Translations under genes and position numbers: made by a program
Source: Marinomonas primoryensis
GTDB taxonomy: Bacteria; Pseudomonadota; Gammaproteobacteria; Pseudomonadales; Marinomonadaceae
Direction: 5' to 3'
Assembly: GCF_013372285.1 (NCBI RefSeq)
Contig: NZ_CP054301.1
Span: forward strand, 1,722,001-1,786,000
Length of the DNA stretch: 64,000 bases
Shown here: positions 8,850 through 17,150 of the stretch, piece after piece
Numbering within the stretch: the stretch's first letter is position 1
How the letters are laid out: the number at the start of each line of letters is the position of its first letter
Notes under the pieces: generated by a model
Database searches by the model: none
Told to the model about the DNA's origin: nothing
The model's input: the letters and a program-made list of their open reading frames with translations, nothing else

Positions 8850-9680
8850 ATGGTAGAAACAGTATACGAAATTAACGTAGGGCTTAAAGGGATCTCGATT
8901 GATAAGAAGCGAAATGCCATTGTGTTTAAAAATATTAATAATAGTGGAAACTCATCAGTAGACTTGATTGGCCGTCTAACAACGCTCTTGGCTAAAATTG
9001 CTAACAGTAAAAATTCCCCTGTAGAAGCTCGAAAGAAGAAGGCAGGCTTTAAACTGGATGCTACAAAGTTTTCAGTCGCGGCATTAGAAGATCATACCCA
9101 AGTAAATTATGACTTTTCAGACAGTGAACCCGATCTTATCCATTCTCTAAAAGACATTGTCTGTGAAGTTTTAGATCTACATTTAGCTGGTATATCGAAA
9201 TCAATAAAACAGCTAAACGAAGTCGATCAGCCAGCATCAGCATCTTATTCAGTTTCAGGTTTCTCAAATATTAATGATGCTTACGAAGCTGTTAAAATAC
9301 TCAATGAAATAGCGAAAAACGAGGATGCTACCGAGTTTGATATCAAAGTTGAAGGAAATAAGAACCCGCATAACATAAACATCCTTGGAGAACCTGAAAA
9401 ACCAGAGTTTAGTCCTGAAACAGAAGAACGGTTTTTTCTAGAATTTGAAATAAGTGATGCGCATAAGAAAGAACCTAGTATTGAGATAGCTCCCAAGAGT
9501 GGCAAAGGGAAAAAGAAAATAATAGTAAATGCTGAACAGTATTCGGCATTGCACAACAGTAATGGTTTTTCAATTGACAGCTATGAGCTCTATGACTTCA
9601 AAGTAAAGCAGCTAAAGGCTAACCTATATGAACTTATAAGTTTTACGCCTAGTAGCTGTCAGATGGAACTCCCTTCTTGA
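8850..9680 (+). CDS. Unknown protein upstream of the giant recombinase
   Basis: A protein of about 276 residues. I chose the ATG at 8850 because GGAGG sits 5 bp before it; the frame is open a few codons further back to a TTG. No domain is recognised. It is acidic and Lys-rich, with no signal peptide and no membrane segment. It has a low-complexity basic stretch (SGKGKKKIIV) in the last third. Its stop TGA overlaps the TTG start of the next gene by 4 bases (TTGA), which indicates translational coupling and probably a shared task, for example as an accessory DNA-binding or scaffold subunit of the recombinase. Confidence 0.75.
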   Translation: MVETVYEINVGLKGISIDKKRNAIVFKNINNSGNSSVDLIGRLTTLLAKIANSKNSPVEARKKKAGFKLDATKFSVAALEDHTQVNYDFSDSEPDLIHSLKDIVCEVLDLHLAGISKSIKQLNEVDQPASASYSVSGFSNINDAYEAVKILNEIAKNEDATEFDIKVEGNKNPHNINILGEPEKPEFSPETEERFFLEFEISDAHKKEPSIEIAPKSGKGKKKIIVNAEQYSALHNSNGFSIDSYELYDFKVKQLKANLYELISFTPSSCQMELPS

Positions 9681-12600
9681 TTACGCGCTCATTACTCGAT
9701 AAAGCATTGAAAAATATTAGTTCTGAGTTTCCCACGCCTAGGCTACAGCGCCTAGGTAGAGTGTTACTTTGTACTTATTTTACGAAATCACGAGACACAG
9801 AAGTCAATAAGGCTTTAGATGAATCCAATATTTTACCTGATTCAGACTATAAAACTGCTTTAATCCAAAGCCACGGTATTTGTGAAAATAAAATAAGCCA
9901 ATTTCCACTTCTTTCCCTCTTGTCGCTAGAGGCTAACTTACACGCTGAAGCTGATCAAATCACCGTTCATAAGCTCAAGACGTCGATATTCTATGGCTCT
10001 GTCTCGGATAAATCTGTTTTCAACTTCATCACATTGTCCGAGGCTGCTAAAGAGATTCGGTTAATATTATCGAGTACAGCCTATGTTTCAAAGATAAAGC
10101 TAATCCCTAAACAACTGACGACAATTGCGACACTGGACTACTTTTGTAGTGAAATTATAGGGCAGTACACGGTATCCAATGCATATTTAAGAATGGTGCG
10201 TAACGGCTGGAACTTTTGCGCAAACTATAAAGAAGAGCAACCTTTTCAAAATATTACCAAGATACGAAAAAGACGGCCTGATTCTGATGTTACAGTCTTC
10301 GTTCATGTCACGCCTTTCCCTTTTGTTGGAAACGACTTGGATGTCGAAGATGCACCTGAAGTTGATACTATTGAGCTAGAGCCAGACGCAATTAGTCCAG
10401 CAGTCAGGGCTGAACGTGAGATATTCAGAAATCAAATTCTCACCACTAAAGAACAGTTTGGTCTTTCGTTTGTTAGTTACCGCCTGTCCCCCCTTGAGCT
10501 CAATAAAACAGTTCTATGGATCAATACAGCGAAACCTTCTGCAAGCTCAGCACTTGCATTTCTCACAATGTTAACGTCTTTAAAGCTGCATGAAGTTCTT
10601 GGATTACATATTGCTCGATCAGAGAGTGATAATGACGCATTTAATCAGCTGGATACCTGCTATGGAATCATTGATCTCGAATCTGGTGTGTATTGGCGTA
10701 AAGAACTGGATATTTGCGATAGCTACCAGCCTAGTGAGGCAGATATCAAATGGCTCATGCACCATTCTAGCTGGTTAAAGTTGCCAATCCCCAAGCAGTT
10801 TTTGAGCTTACTGAGAGCGTTTTTTAGTGGGGATCAAACTGGGGTGATAGAGCAAATCATACCAAACGATATACTATTAAACGCGAGTAGACATCTAACT
10901 CTGGCCTGCCGAGAAATCGTTCAGTCTTCTGGCTTCAATAGAAGCTTTACTCACAAGATGTTCCGGTATCTGTTGTATGGATGTGTTGCATCGAAATACG
11001 GTAGACATAAGGCCGCACTCATATTTGGCAATAATGAATTCGGCTTATCGACCTGGCATTATTACATGGCGGACACGGCTAATAATTCTCAGGTAGCTTT
11101 CATCGATGCCTGCGCTGATGTGCTGGATTTGGAGTTTGAGCGGTCTTTCACGTATTCTGATGGCGCATTAATTGTAGGGTCTAGGCTCGGTATTAATAAA
11201 ACGGTGTTTTCCGAGCACCTCATCAACAGAGTTGATGCTTTAAATGACGCCCTAAAAAAAGTGAGAAAGTGTAGGTCTCTTAGCGATTTACGAGAGACTT
11301 ACAATCAGCTTGTTTCATATACTATTTTGATGTTTTCCGTGGTCACTAGCCACCGTCGTAATAAGAGTATGTTTGTTGAGCATTACTGCTGGAACGATGA
11401 TTACACAAGTGTGCTAGTGGCTGACAAGATTCATTTTGGTGAAAGTGCTACCCGCATTATTCCTGTTCCTGAGTTGATGACTCGGCAGATTCAAAATACC
11501 CTAGGATGGCTTGAACAAATCATTAAGTGCGCTCGCTTATTGGATAAAAAGGCGGCTGTAAAGCTAAAAGCATCCATTCATCGAGATAGTTATGCCTCTT
11601 TTCTCGGCTTGTGGCAGGATGATGGTACGTTTGATACGCCTAGCACGGCTCAAATCGAAGTATTTATGGGGCAGGATTGGTCTTTGCCGCAGAATGCAAT
11701 GCGTCATTTATCTTACCATATGCTTTTTTCCTACGAAGAGGGAACCCCATTCTTAGATCATCAAATGGGACACATATCTGCCGATATGCATTCGTTTCAA
11801 AATACTTCTTTAATGCAGCATGACTGTCCTGAAGTTGAAGTACATCGAAATGCGATATCAAGATGTCTTGATGAGCTGGGATTTAGCTTACTTGCGCGAA
11901 CAAGTTTTTCTCACTCAAAGATGTACAACAAAGGACAGTTCCTACCAAAGTCGGTAAGTAAAAAAACACACGCTAAATCAAAAGCTATAAATCAAGAGAT
12001 GCAATCGGCGCTAAAGTCTGTTCTCGATAATGCAATAACAAAAAATCGAGATTTTTATGAAGTTTTAGCTGAGTTTTACAGGGAAGATCCATATATTCAT
12101 GAGCAAGCCTTAATTTTAGTGAATAACGCTAAAATGAAGGCTGATATACAAGAAATAATAAGTAATGATGATTTTAATGCGGCCTTATGTCGTTACTTTA
12201 AGAAGTCGCCAGTTGCTCAGGCTGTATTGCCTTATGACGTCATGCTTTGTGAGCGTCACTATAGCAAAATTCAAGCTTCCTTCTATGATTTTGCAGAAGT
12301 TTTATTGGATTTTCACAAAAAAGTATCTGTTGAGACTTTAAGTAATATTCTACTTTTTTCGATGATATTAGATGGTACAGGCGTTCTTTCTCCGTTGAAC
12401 TTGTATAAAACTGTGGCCATCAGCTCGGTTAAATATCGGAATGGCTATCTGACAGCGGATATAGAAAGTAAAGGTTTGGTTTTATTTGGTGGGTTGTCTG
12501 CATTGCTTTTAGCAATGCTAGTGAAGAAGGCTGACAAACAATGCATCCTTCTTTACCCAAAAGGGTTAGAGGATCTAATGAATGGTCGTTGTTCAGAAAT

Positions 12601-14947
12601 TGAAGTCGATAAATCAGTTGATGTCATATTTAATAAATTCACGTCATTATTGAGACAGTTACACAATAAAAAGATGACCTTCAGCAAGCTTTTCCAACTC
12701 ATTGATCATGCGCCTCGATTGTCCGAAACAGGTTGTTTATATGGATTGCGTCAAGGAACACTAAAAGTAAAAGGATTAACAGAACATACCCTGCTAAGAA
12801 TGTTAAACCGCGAACATCGCTACATAATGCCTTCAAGTAAGGTGTCACACATGAGCCTTGTACCAGAACGTACATTTTTAAAGAAAGTAGTGCGTACTAA
12901 TGAGTACTACAAAAAATTCATGTCAGAGTTTCGCCAAAAGTTTGAACACTATCCCGGCACATCAAAAGAGAAAATTAAGAGCTTTTGGCAGGAATTGATC
13001 TCTTCAGACGACTCTAAAAATCTATCTGACTTGGTGAAAAATTCACAAGAGCTTCCTGAAATTGTTGTTCTTATATTGACCTGGCTATACAGTGCCTCCG
13101 GTAGAAAAGGGCAGCGCTATGGAGGATTGGCATCCTCATCCATAACAACATATTTTTCTAAACTGGTACCAGGCTTATGCGAATTTGCTGCTAATAAATC
13201 GTTTACAACATTTGATTACGAAGATTTATTGGAGGTTTATCAAAATGTTATTGATGCTGGAGAGGTGGTGAATCGAGCTGAACGAGCAAAGATTCTCGCA
13301 GATTTCCACTCCCAGATTCAGAAGCATTTCGGCATTATTCAGGTCGATTTTCATGACTTAGATGTTGATGCCAACGAAGATAATAAAACTGGCAGGCTCA
13401 TCATGCCATGGGAGTATGACCAAGCGCTCTCAATATTACTCACAGATAAAGATTTGACTATTGAGGAGCGTTACACTAACGCAGCAATTTTAATATTGTG
13501 TTGTCGACTGGGACTTCGCCGTGAAGAGATAAGACGTTTAAAGCTAAGAGATTTTTCTGTTCAAGATCAAGTGCTCTATGTGAGGACAAATCGTATATCA
13601 AGTGAAACAGTGCGGGTGAAATCAAAAAGCGGCAATCGTCGTATTCCGTATTTTTTGTATCTTAGTCAGACAGAGCGGTTGATACTTGAGTCGCATATTG
13701 ATAAAGCAAAACAGCAAGGTAGTAGATCTATTCCTCTTTTTTTTGATTCAATGAATCCAAGCGAATTACGTCACATGGACAATCAATTTAGTCGAGTCAT
13801 TGAGTGTTTGAAACTGGTCACTGGTGATCCAGATATGCGTCTTCATGATGGTCGCCATACTTGTATTAGCTTTGCTGCAACCGCGTTGATTTTGAATGAT
13901 AAGCAGTGTGACCCTATTGCAAGAGTAGTTAAGGAGTGGATACGCACAGACACTTTTTCAGAATATCAACAGCGTTTTACTGAAGTGGCTATTGCTACAC
14001 CGACTACTCGTCATGCGTTGCTTCCAGCGCTGGCGCTAATGATTGGTCATTCTAGTGCTACAACAACCTTGTCCTCTTACACTCATTTAATGGATTACTG
14101 GAAGTGGTTGTCTATTGAAAATGACTTCAAAAAAATTAAGAAATTGGATAGTACGCTTTCTAAGCTTATTCGTGTTAACCGGAAGCGCTTCACGGAGATG
14201 AAGAGTGAACAAGGGTTATCTGCAAGTTATGTAGTACTAAAAAAAACTCAAAAAAAAAGCCCTCTTGAAGGTGGAACATACCAAATTGAGTCGTTTGATC
14301 AAAAGCCGGTATTAAGCGCCAGAGATAAAAATAGTATCTCCACTCATGTTATTCAGATTCAAAAAATGGAAAGAGCGCTCAGGTATCTTGAGGATGTTGA
14401 TAGACAGGCTAGAGAAGCCCCTGATTTAAATCCAGTGCAACCATCAGAACTTCAGTATGGGTTGACACATCAATATGTCTCGAAAATAAGGCAAGCGTAC
14501 CAGTCGGTTCTGGTAAATGAGGTCTCTTATAGGGCGTATCAAATACCTTCAAACGAAGAGGGCGTTGATTTTATTGGGCAATCTCGTCTCTATGAAGCAA
14601 GAAATTACTTCAAGGATCCGGTTTTTTACCAACTTCTCATACATCTAATTCAATGCAAGCAGAAAAGTCAGAATGCATTAACAGCACTAATGCAGGCTTG
14701 GGAACAGTCATGGTACGACTCCATGAAGAAAATCTTTATTCCGACCTTTCAAATGAATGAAGCAAACGCGGCTTTTAAGGGTTGCCAGCTTAGTATTAAG
14801 TTCGCAACAAATAAAATAAATAGGCGAGTAGGCGGTGCAGTATTTAAGTCGTGTGCGATAGAGCAGCTGAAAATGCTGGGTGAAACCGTATCAATCCATC
14901 AGTTTAGTCACGCCATGTTTTTACTGAAACTGTTGGAAAAGCACTGA
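9677..14947 (+). CDS. Giant two-lobed tyrosine recombinase-like protein
   Basis: A 1756-residue protein, four to five times the normal integrase length. The C-terminal lobe (about 1190-1500) has all tyrosine-recombinase residues: R1281 in LGLRREEI, K1317 in VKSKSGNRR, H1390 and R1393 in LHDGRHT, H1458 in MIGHSSATTT and nucleophile Y1468 in LSSYTHL. The N-terminal lobe (about 290-720) also looks recombinase-like: SSALAFLTMLTSLKLHEVLG, VVTSHRRNKSMF (R560), PQNAMRHLSYH (R676) and HQMGHISADMHSF (H699). In that lobe the first His of the H-x-x-R box is Asn673, and no Tyr follows the GH motif (Phe707), so it is probably inactive. Start is TTG, overlapping the upstream stop by 4 bp; no early ATG is available. 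There is a 250-residue tail after the catalytic domain. The function is unknown; DNA integration or rearrangement is implied only by the C-terminal lobe. Confidence 0.8.
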   Translation: MITRSLLDKALKNISSEFPTPRLQRLGRVLLCTYFTKSRDTEVNKALDESNILPDSDYKTALIQSHGICENKISQFPLLSLLSLEANLHAEADQITVHKLKTSIFYGSVSDKSVFNFITLSEAAKEIRLILSSTAYVSKIKLIPKQLTTIATLDYFCSEIIGQYTVSNAYLRMVRNGWNFCANYKEEQPFQNITKIRKRRPDSDVTVFVHVTPFPFVGNDLDVEDAPEVDTIELEPDAISPAVRAEREIFRNQILTTKEQFGLSFVSYRLSPLELNKTVLWINTAKPSASSALAFLTMLTSLKLHEVLGLHIARSESDNDAFNQLDTCYGIIDLESGVYWRKELDICDSYQPSEADIKWLMHHSSWLKLPIPKQFLSLLRAFFSGDQTGVIEQIIPNDILLNASRHLTLACREIVQSSGFNRSFTHKMFRYLLYGCVASKYGRHKAALIFGNNEFGLSTWHYYMADTANNSQVAFIDACADVLDLEFERSFTYSDGALIVGSRLGINKTVFSEHLINRVDALNDALKKVRKCRSLSDLRETYNQLVSYTILMFSVVTSHRRNKSMFVEHYCWNDDYTSVLVADKIHFGESATRIIPVPELMTRQIQNTLGWLEQIIKCARLLDKKAAVKLKASIHRDSYASFLGLWQDDGTFDTPSTAQIEVFMGQDWSLPQNAMRHLSYHMLFSYEEGTPFLDHQMGHISADMHSFQNTSLMQHDCPEVEVHRNAISRCLDELGFSLLARTSFSHSKMYNKGQFLPKSVSKKTHAKSKAINQEMQSALKSVLDNAITKNRDFYEVLAEFYREDPYIHEQALILVNNAKMKADIQEIISNDDFNAALCRYFKKSPVAQAVLPYDVMLCERHYSKIQASFYDFAEVLLDFHKKVSVETLSNILLFSMILDGTGVLSPLNLYKTVAISSVKYRNGYLTADIESKGLVLFGGLSALLLAMLVKKADKQCILLYPKGLEDLMNGRCSEIEVDKSVDVIFNKFTSLLRQLHNKKMTFSKLFQLIDHAPRLSETGCLYGLRQGTLKVKGLTEHTLLRMLNREHRYIMPSSKVSHMSLVPERTFLKKVVRTNEYYKKFMSEFRQKFEHYPGTSKEKIKSFWQELISSDDSKNLSDLVKNSQELPEIVVLILTWLYSASGRKGQRYGGLASSSITTYFSKLVPGLCEFAANKSFTTFDYEDLLEVYQNVIDAGEVVNRAERAKILADFHSQIQKHFGIIQVDFHDLDVDANEDNKTGRLIMPWEYDQALSILLTDKDLTIEERYTNAAILILCCRLGLRREEIRRLKLRDFSVQDQVLYVRTNRISSETVRVKSKSGNRRIPYFLYLSQTERLILESHIDKAKQQGSRSIPLFFDSMNPSELRHMDNQFSRVIECLKLVTGDPDMRLHDGRHTCISFAATALILNDKQCDPIARVVKEWIRTDTFSEYQQRFTEVAIATPTTRHALLPALALMIGHSSATTTLSSYTHLMDYWKWLSIENDFKKIKKLDSTLSKLIRVNRKRFTEMKSEQGLSASYVVLKKTQKKSPLEGGTYQIESFDQKPVLSARDKNSISTHVIQIQKMERALRYLEDVDRQAREAPDLNPVQPSELQYGLTHQYVSKIRQAYQSVLVNEVSYRAYQIPSNEEGVDFIGQSRLYEARNYFKDPVFYQLLIHLIQCKQKSQNALTALMQAWEQSWYDSMKKIFIPTFQMNEANAAFKGCQLSIKFATNKINRRVGGAVFKSCAIEQLKMLGETVSIHQFSHAMFLLKLLEKH

Positions 14948-15159
14948 GGTGCTGCTTTGATGTTTTGAGATACAGTGATTCATTACAAAACCCCTTAATG
15001 TCAAAGATCAACAAAAGCGTTTGCGACTGTTCAGCTTATATATTCGGCGGTTTGGATGAATAAAATAAGGACCCAAAGTGGGCACCAAACATGATTCATT
15101 TATATCGTACATTGGTCCAGCCAAAATTTAAAAGTTGTCGCTTATGTGGGGGCACCAAT

Positions 15160-15342
15160 ATGCGAGTTATGAAGTTAAAAGAAGTGATAAATACAACAGG
15201 TTTATCTAGATCAAGTATCTACGCCTATATGTCGAAAGGTAAGTTTCCAAAGCCCATACAGCTTGGGCCTAGAGCTGTTGGGTGGATTGAGGAAGAAGTG
15301 CGGGAGTGGTTACAGGAAAGACTGAATGCTAGAGTTTACTGA
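15160..15342 (+). CDS. AlpA-family DNA-binding protein
   Basis: A 60-residue MerR/excisionase-type helix-turn-helix protein: MKLKEVINTTGLSRSSIYAY, then FPKPIQLGPRAVGWIEEEV. I chose the ATG at 15160 because AlpA proteins begin at this point and GTGGGGG lies just upstream; the frame stays open for 23 more codons to an ATG at 15091. AlpA proteins regulate integrases or act as excisionases. It follows the giant recombinase by about 200 bp on the same strand, so it may be that protein's directionality factor or regulator. Confidence 0.85.
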   Translation: MRVMKLKEVINTTGLSRSSIYAYMSKGKFPKPIQLGPRAVGWIEEEVREWLQERLNARVY

Positions 15343-15482
15343 TTAAACTAAGCCCGTATATCTTTCTTAGCGTCACAATTCAGTGATAATATGAACCGTC
15401 AGGATGCAATGAATTTAATCCTGTTACCTACCGCCTCGGCCTCAAGATACTTTTACCATTTAAGTCTAGGAATTGTTTTAGT

Positions 15483-16469
15483 ATGCCTTACTCGCCACCT
15501 TTTGAATTGACCCATACCATGATGCGTTTGGTCGCTGAAATCTCTCAGCAAGTCGGTGAGTGGACGGCAACGAATAAAGATAAGCTTGTTCCTAAGCTAA
15601 GAAAAGAAAACCGCATACGTACTATCCAGGCTTCTCTTGCAGTCGAACAGAATACTTTATCGTTAGAGCAGGTTACGGCTTTGGTTGATGGTAAGACGGT
15701 CCTTGGTTCACCAAAAGAGATTCAAGAAGTTCATAATGCCTTTGCTGTTTATGAATCGATGGAAAGATGGCATGAAACAAGCGGTGATGATTTGCTTGAA
15801 GTACACGCCATCATGATGAAAGGACTGTTAACAGACGCAGGGCAATGGCGAAGTGGTGGTGCAGGTATATATCGGGGAGATCAGTTAGTGCATATGGCAC
15901 CACCAGCAAGCCAAGTGCCGCGACTTATGATTCAGTTAATGGATTGGTTGAAAAAGACGGATGCACATCCTCTTATCGCCTCTGCAGCATTTCACTATGA
16001 ATTTGAATTTATTCACCCGTTTAGTGATGGGAATGGCCGCATAGGTCGTTTCTGGCAAACATTAGTATTAAAACGTTGGCATCCTTTACTTGCATTTTTG
16101 CCGGTAGAAACCGTCATCAAAGCGAGGCAAGAAGAATACTATCAATCGCTTCGAGAAGCGGACGCCAAGTCTGACTGCAGTGTCTTTATTGAGTTTTTGT
16201 TATCCGCTATTAACGAGTCACTTACGGAAGCAATCCAGTCAGAAGAAAAAGTGACGGTAGAAGTGGCGGTTAAAGTGTCGGTAAAAACCCCAGACCAAAT
16301 TCTGGCTGCGTTAGCTATAAGTCCCGAGCTTACATTAGCTGATGTAGCAAAGAGAATAGGCAAATCATTGAGAACAGTGGAGCGGGCTGCGTCGAAGCTA
16401 AAGGAAGAAGGGCGCTTGGAGTACCAAGGTCCTAAGAAAAATGGTGTTTGGGTGGTTAGAGAAGATTAA
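15483..16469 (+). CDS. Fic family AMP-transferase-like protein
   Basis: A 328-residue protein. The Fic active-site motif HPFSDGNGRIGR is present and complete (His about residue 178). An inhibitory helix motif of the S-x-x-x-E-x-N type lies N-terminal (SLAVEQN, about residue 51), as in class II Fic proteins that auto-inhibit AMPylation. The last 60 residues form a winged HTH (TLADVAKRIGKSLRTVERAA), common in Fic proteins of this group. Fic enzymes transfer AMP from ATP to target hydroxyl groups; the target here is unknown. It is a stand-alone gene with no separate antitoxin, as expected when the inhibitory helix is built in. Confidence 0.9.
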   Translation: MPYSPPFELTHTMMRLVAEISQQVGEWTATNKDKLVPKLRKENRIRTIQASLAVEQNTLSLEQVTALVDGKTVLGSPKEIQEVHNAFAVYESMERWHETSGDDLLEVHAIMMKGLLTDAGQWRSGGAGIYRGDQLVHMAPPASQVPRLMIQLMDWLKKTDAHPLIASAAFHYEFEFIHPFSDGNGRIGRFWQTLVLKRWHPLLAFLPVETVIKARQEEYYQSLREADAKSDCSVFIEFLLSAINESLTEAIQSEEKVTVEVAVKVSVKTPDQILAALAISPELTLADVAKRIGKSLRTVERAASKLKEEGRLEYQGPKKNGVWVVRED

Positions 16470-16569
16470 ATCAGTAGCGTATTATCTCAAATAAACCAAG
16501 AAAGAGAGAAGGTCATCCCAATGTTAAAACTTGAAAAAGTTAAGTATACTCCTTTTTTAAGTTACTTAG

Positions 16570-16600
16570 CCTGGCTCTACATTGACATGGTAGAGCCAGG
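16570..16600. terminator. 11-bp perfect hairpin downstream of fic
   Basis: CCTGGCTCTAC at 16570-16580 and its exact complement at 16590-16600 enclose a 9-base loop. It has no T tail and overlaps the tRNA-like 3' end described next, so it may instead reflect a degenerate tRNA structure. Confidence 0.35.
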
Positions 16601-16626
16601 CGATTCGAATTCGCCTAGTCCTACCA
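16599..16626 (+). other. tRNA-like 3' end (T-arm, acceptor strand, CCA)
   Basis: GGCGA-TTCGAAT-TCGCC forms a perfect 5-bp T-arm with a canonical 7-base T-loop. It is followed by seven bases (TAGTCCT), a discriminator A and CCA, exactly the layout of a tRNA 3' end. GGTAGAGC just upstream resembles a D-arm. No full tRNA is present. Such fragments are commonly attachment-site remnants left by integrative elements that use a tRNA gene, which would fit the neighbouring recombinase locus. Confidence 0.4.
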
Positions 16627-16670
16627 AAATTATACTTACTACTTTCCTGAATTAGAGAGTGTAAGATACG

Positions 16671-16698
16671 AAAGCCGAACCCAGTGTTCGGCTTTTTT
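16671..16698 (+). terminator. Rho-independent terminator
   Basis: AAAGCCGAAC at 16671-16680, a 5-base loop and GTTCGGCTTT at 16686-16695, followed by a T run. It would end transcription from the fic direction. Confidence 0.8.
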
Positions 16699-17150
16699 GT
16701 ATCTGATTTTGGCCCATTTTTGTCCCATGCCACTTAATATTGGTGAAAACAGTGACCTTTACCCTCAACTATTACTTGTGTGTGACTCTTAGAAATCTTT
16801 CTAATCTCAGCATTTACAAAATTCAAATGTGTTTGCAGTCGTGTGGCGGTTGTATTGCCTCAAACCCTATATCTGGTGTAAATGAGTTTTCTTAATGTTT
16901 AGTACAAACTTTATGAACAATCGTAAGCGCGTTAATTTTTTTATTGCACGAATCCTCTCCCTTCAACATTGCTCAAACAGCGCCAAAACGGTATAAATAT
17001 TGACTATAAAAAAATATCATTATTGCTGATCAAAAAAACAGCAGGTTAAGGATAACCCAGAGCGTTTATGCTTCGGTCTATTAATGTTATTCGTTTTTCC
17101 TTCCTACGCTCTTGTATCCATTAATACGAAATTTTAAAAGCTGACATTCT
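16699..17150. other. Intergenic region upstream of hsdM
   Basis: No gene is recognised in these 450 bp. The region should contain the hsd promoter. The bases just before 17151 are AT-rich and the start codon has no strong Shine-Dalgarno sequence. Confidence 0.4.

Noticed and set aside
9677..14947. Giant ORF as a non-ribosomal peptide synthetase, helicase or adhesin because of its length
   Set aside because: No Walker, condensation or repeat motifs; the only recognisable signature is the tyrosine recombinase.
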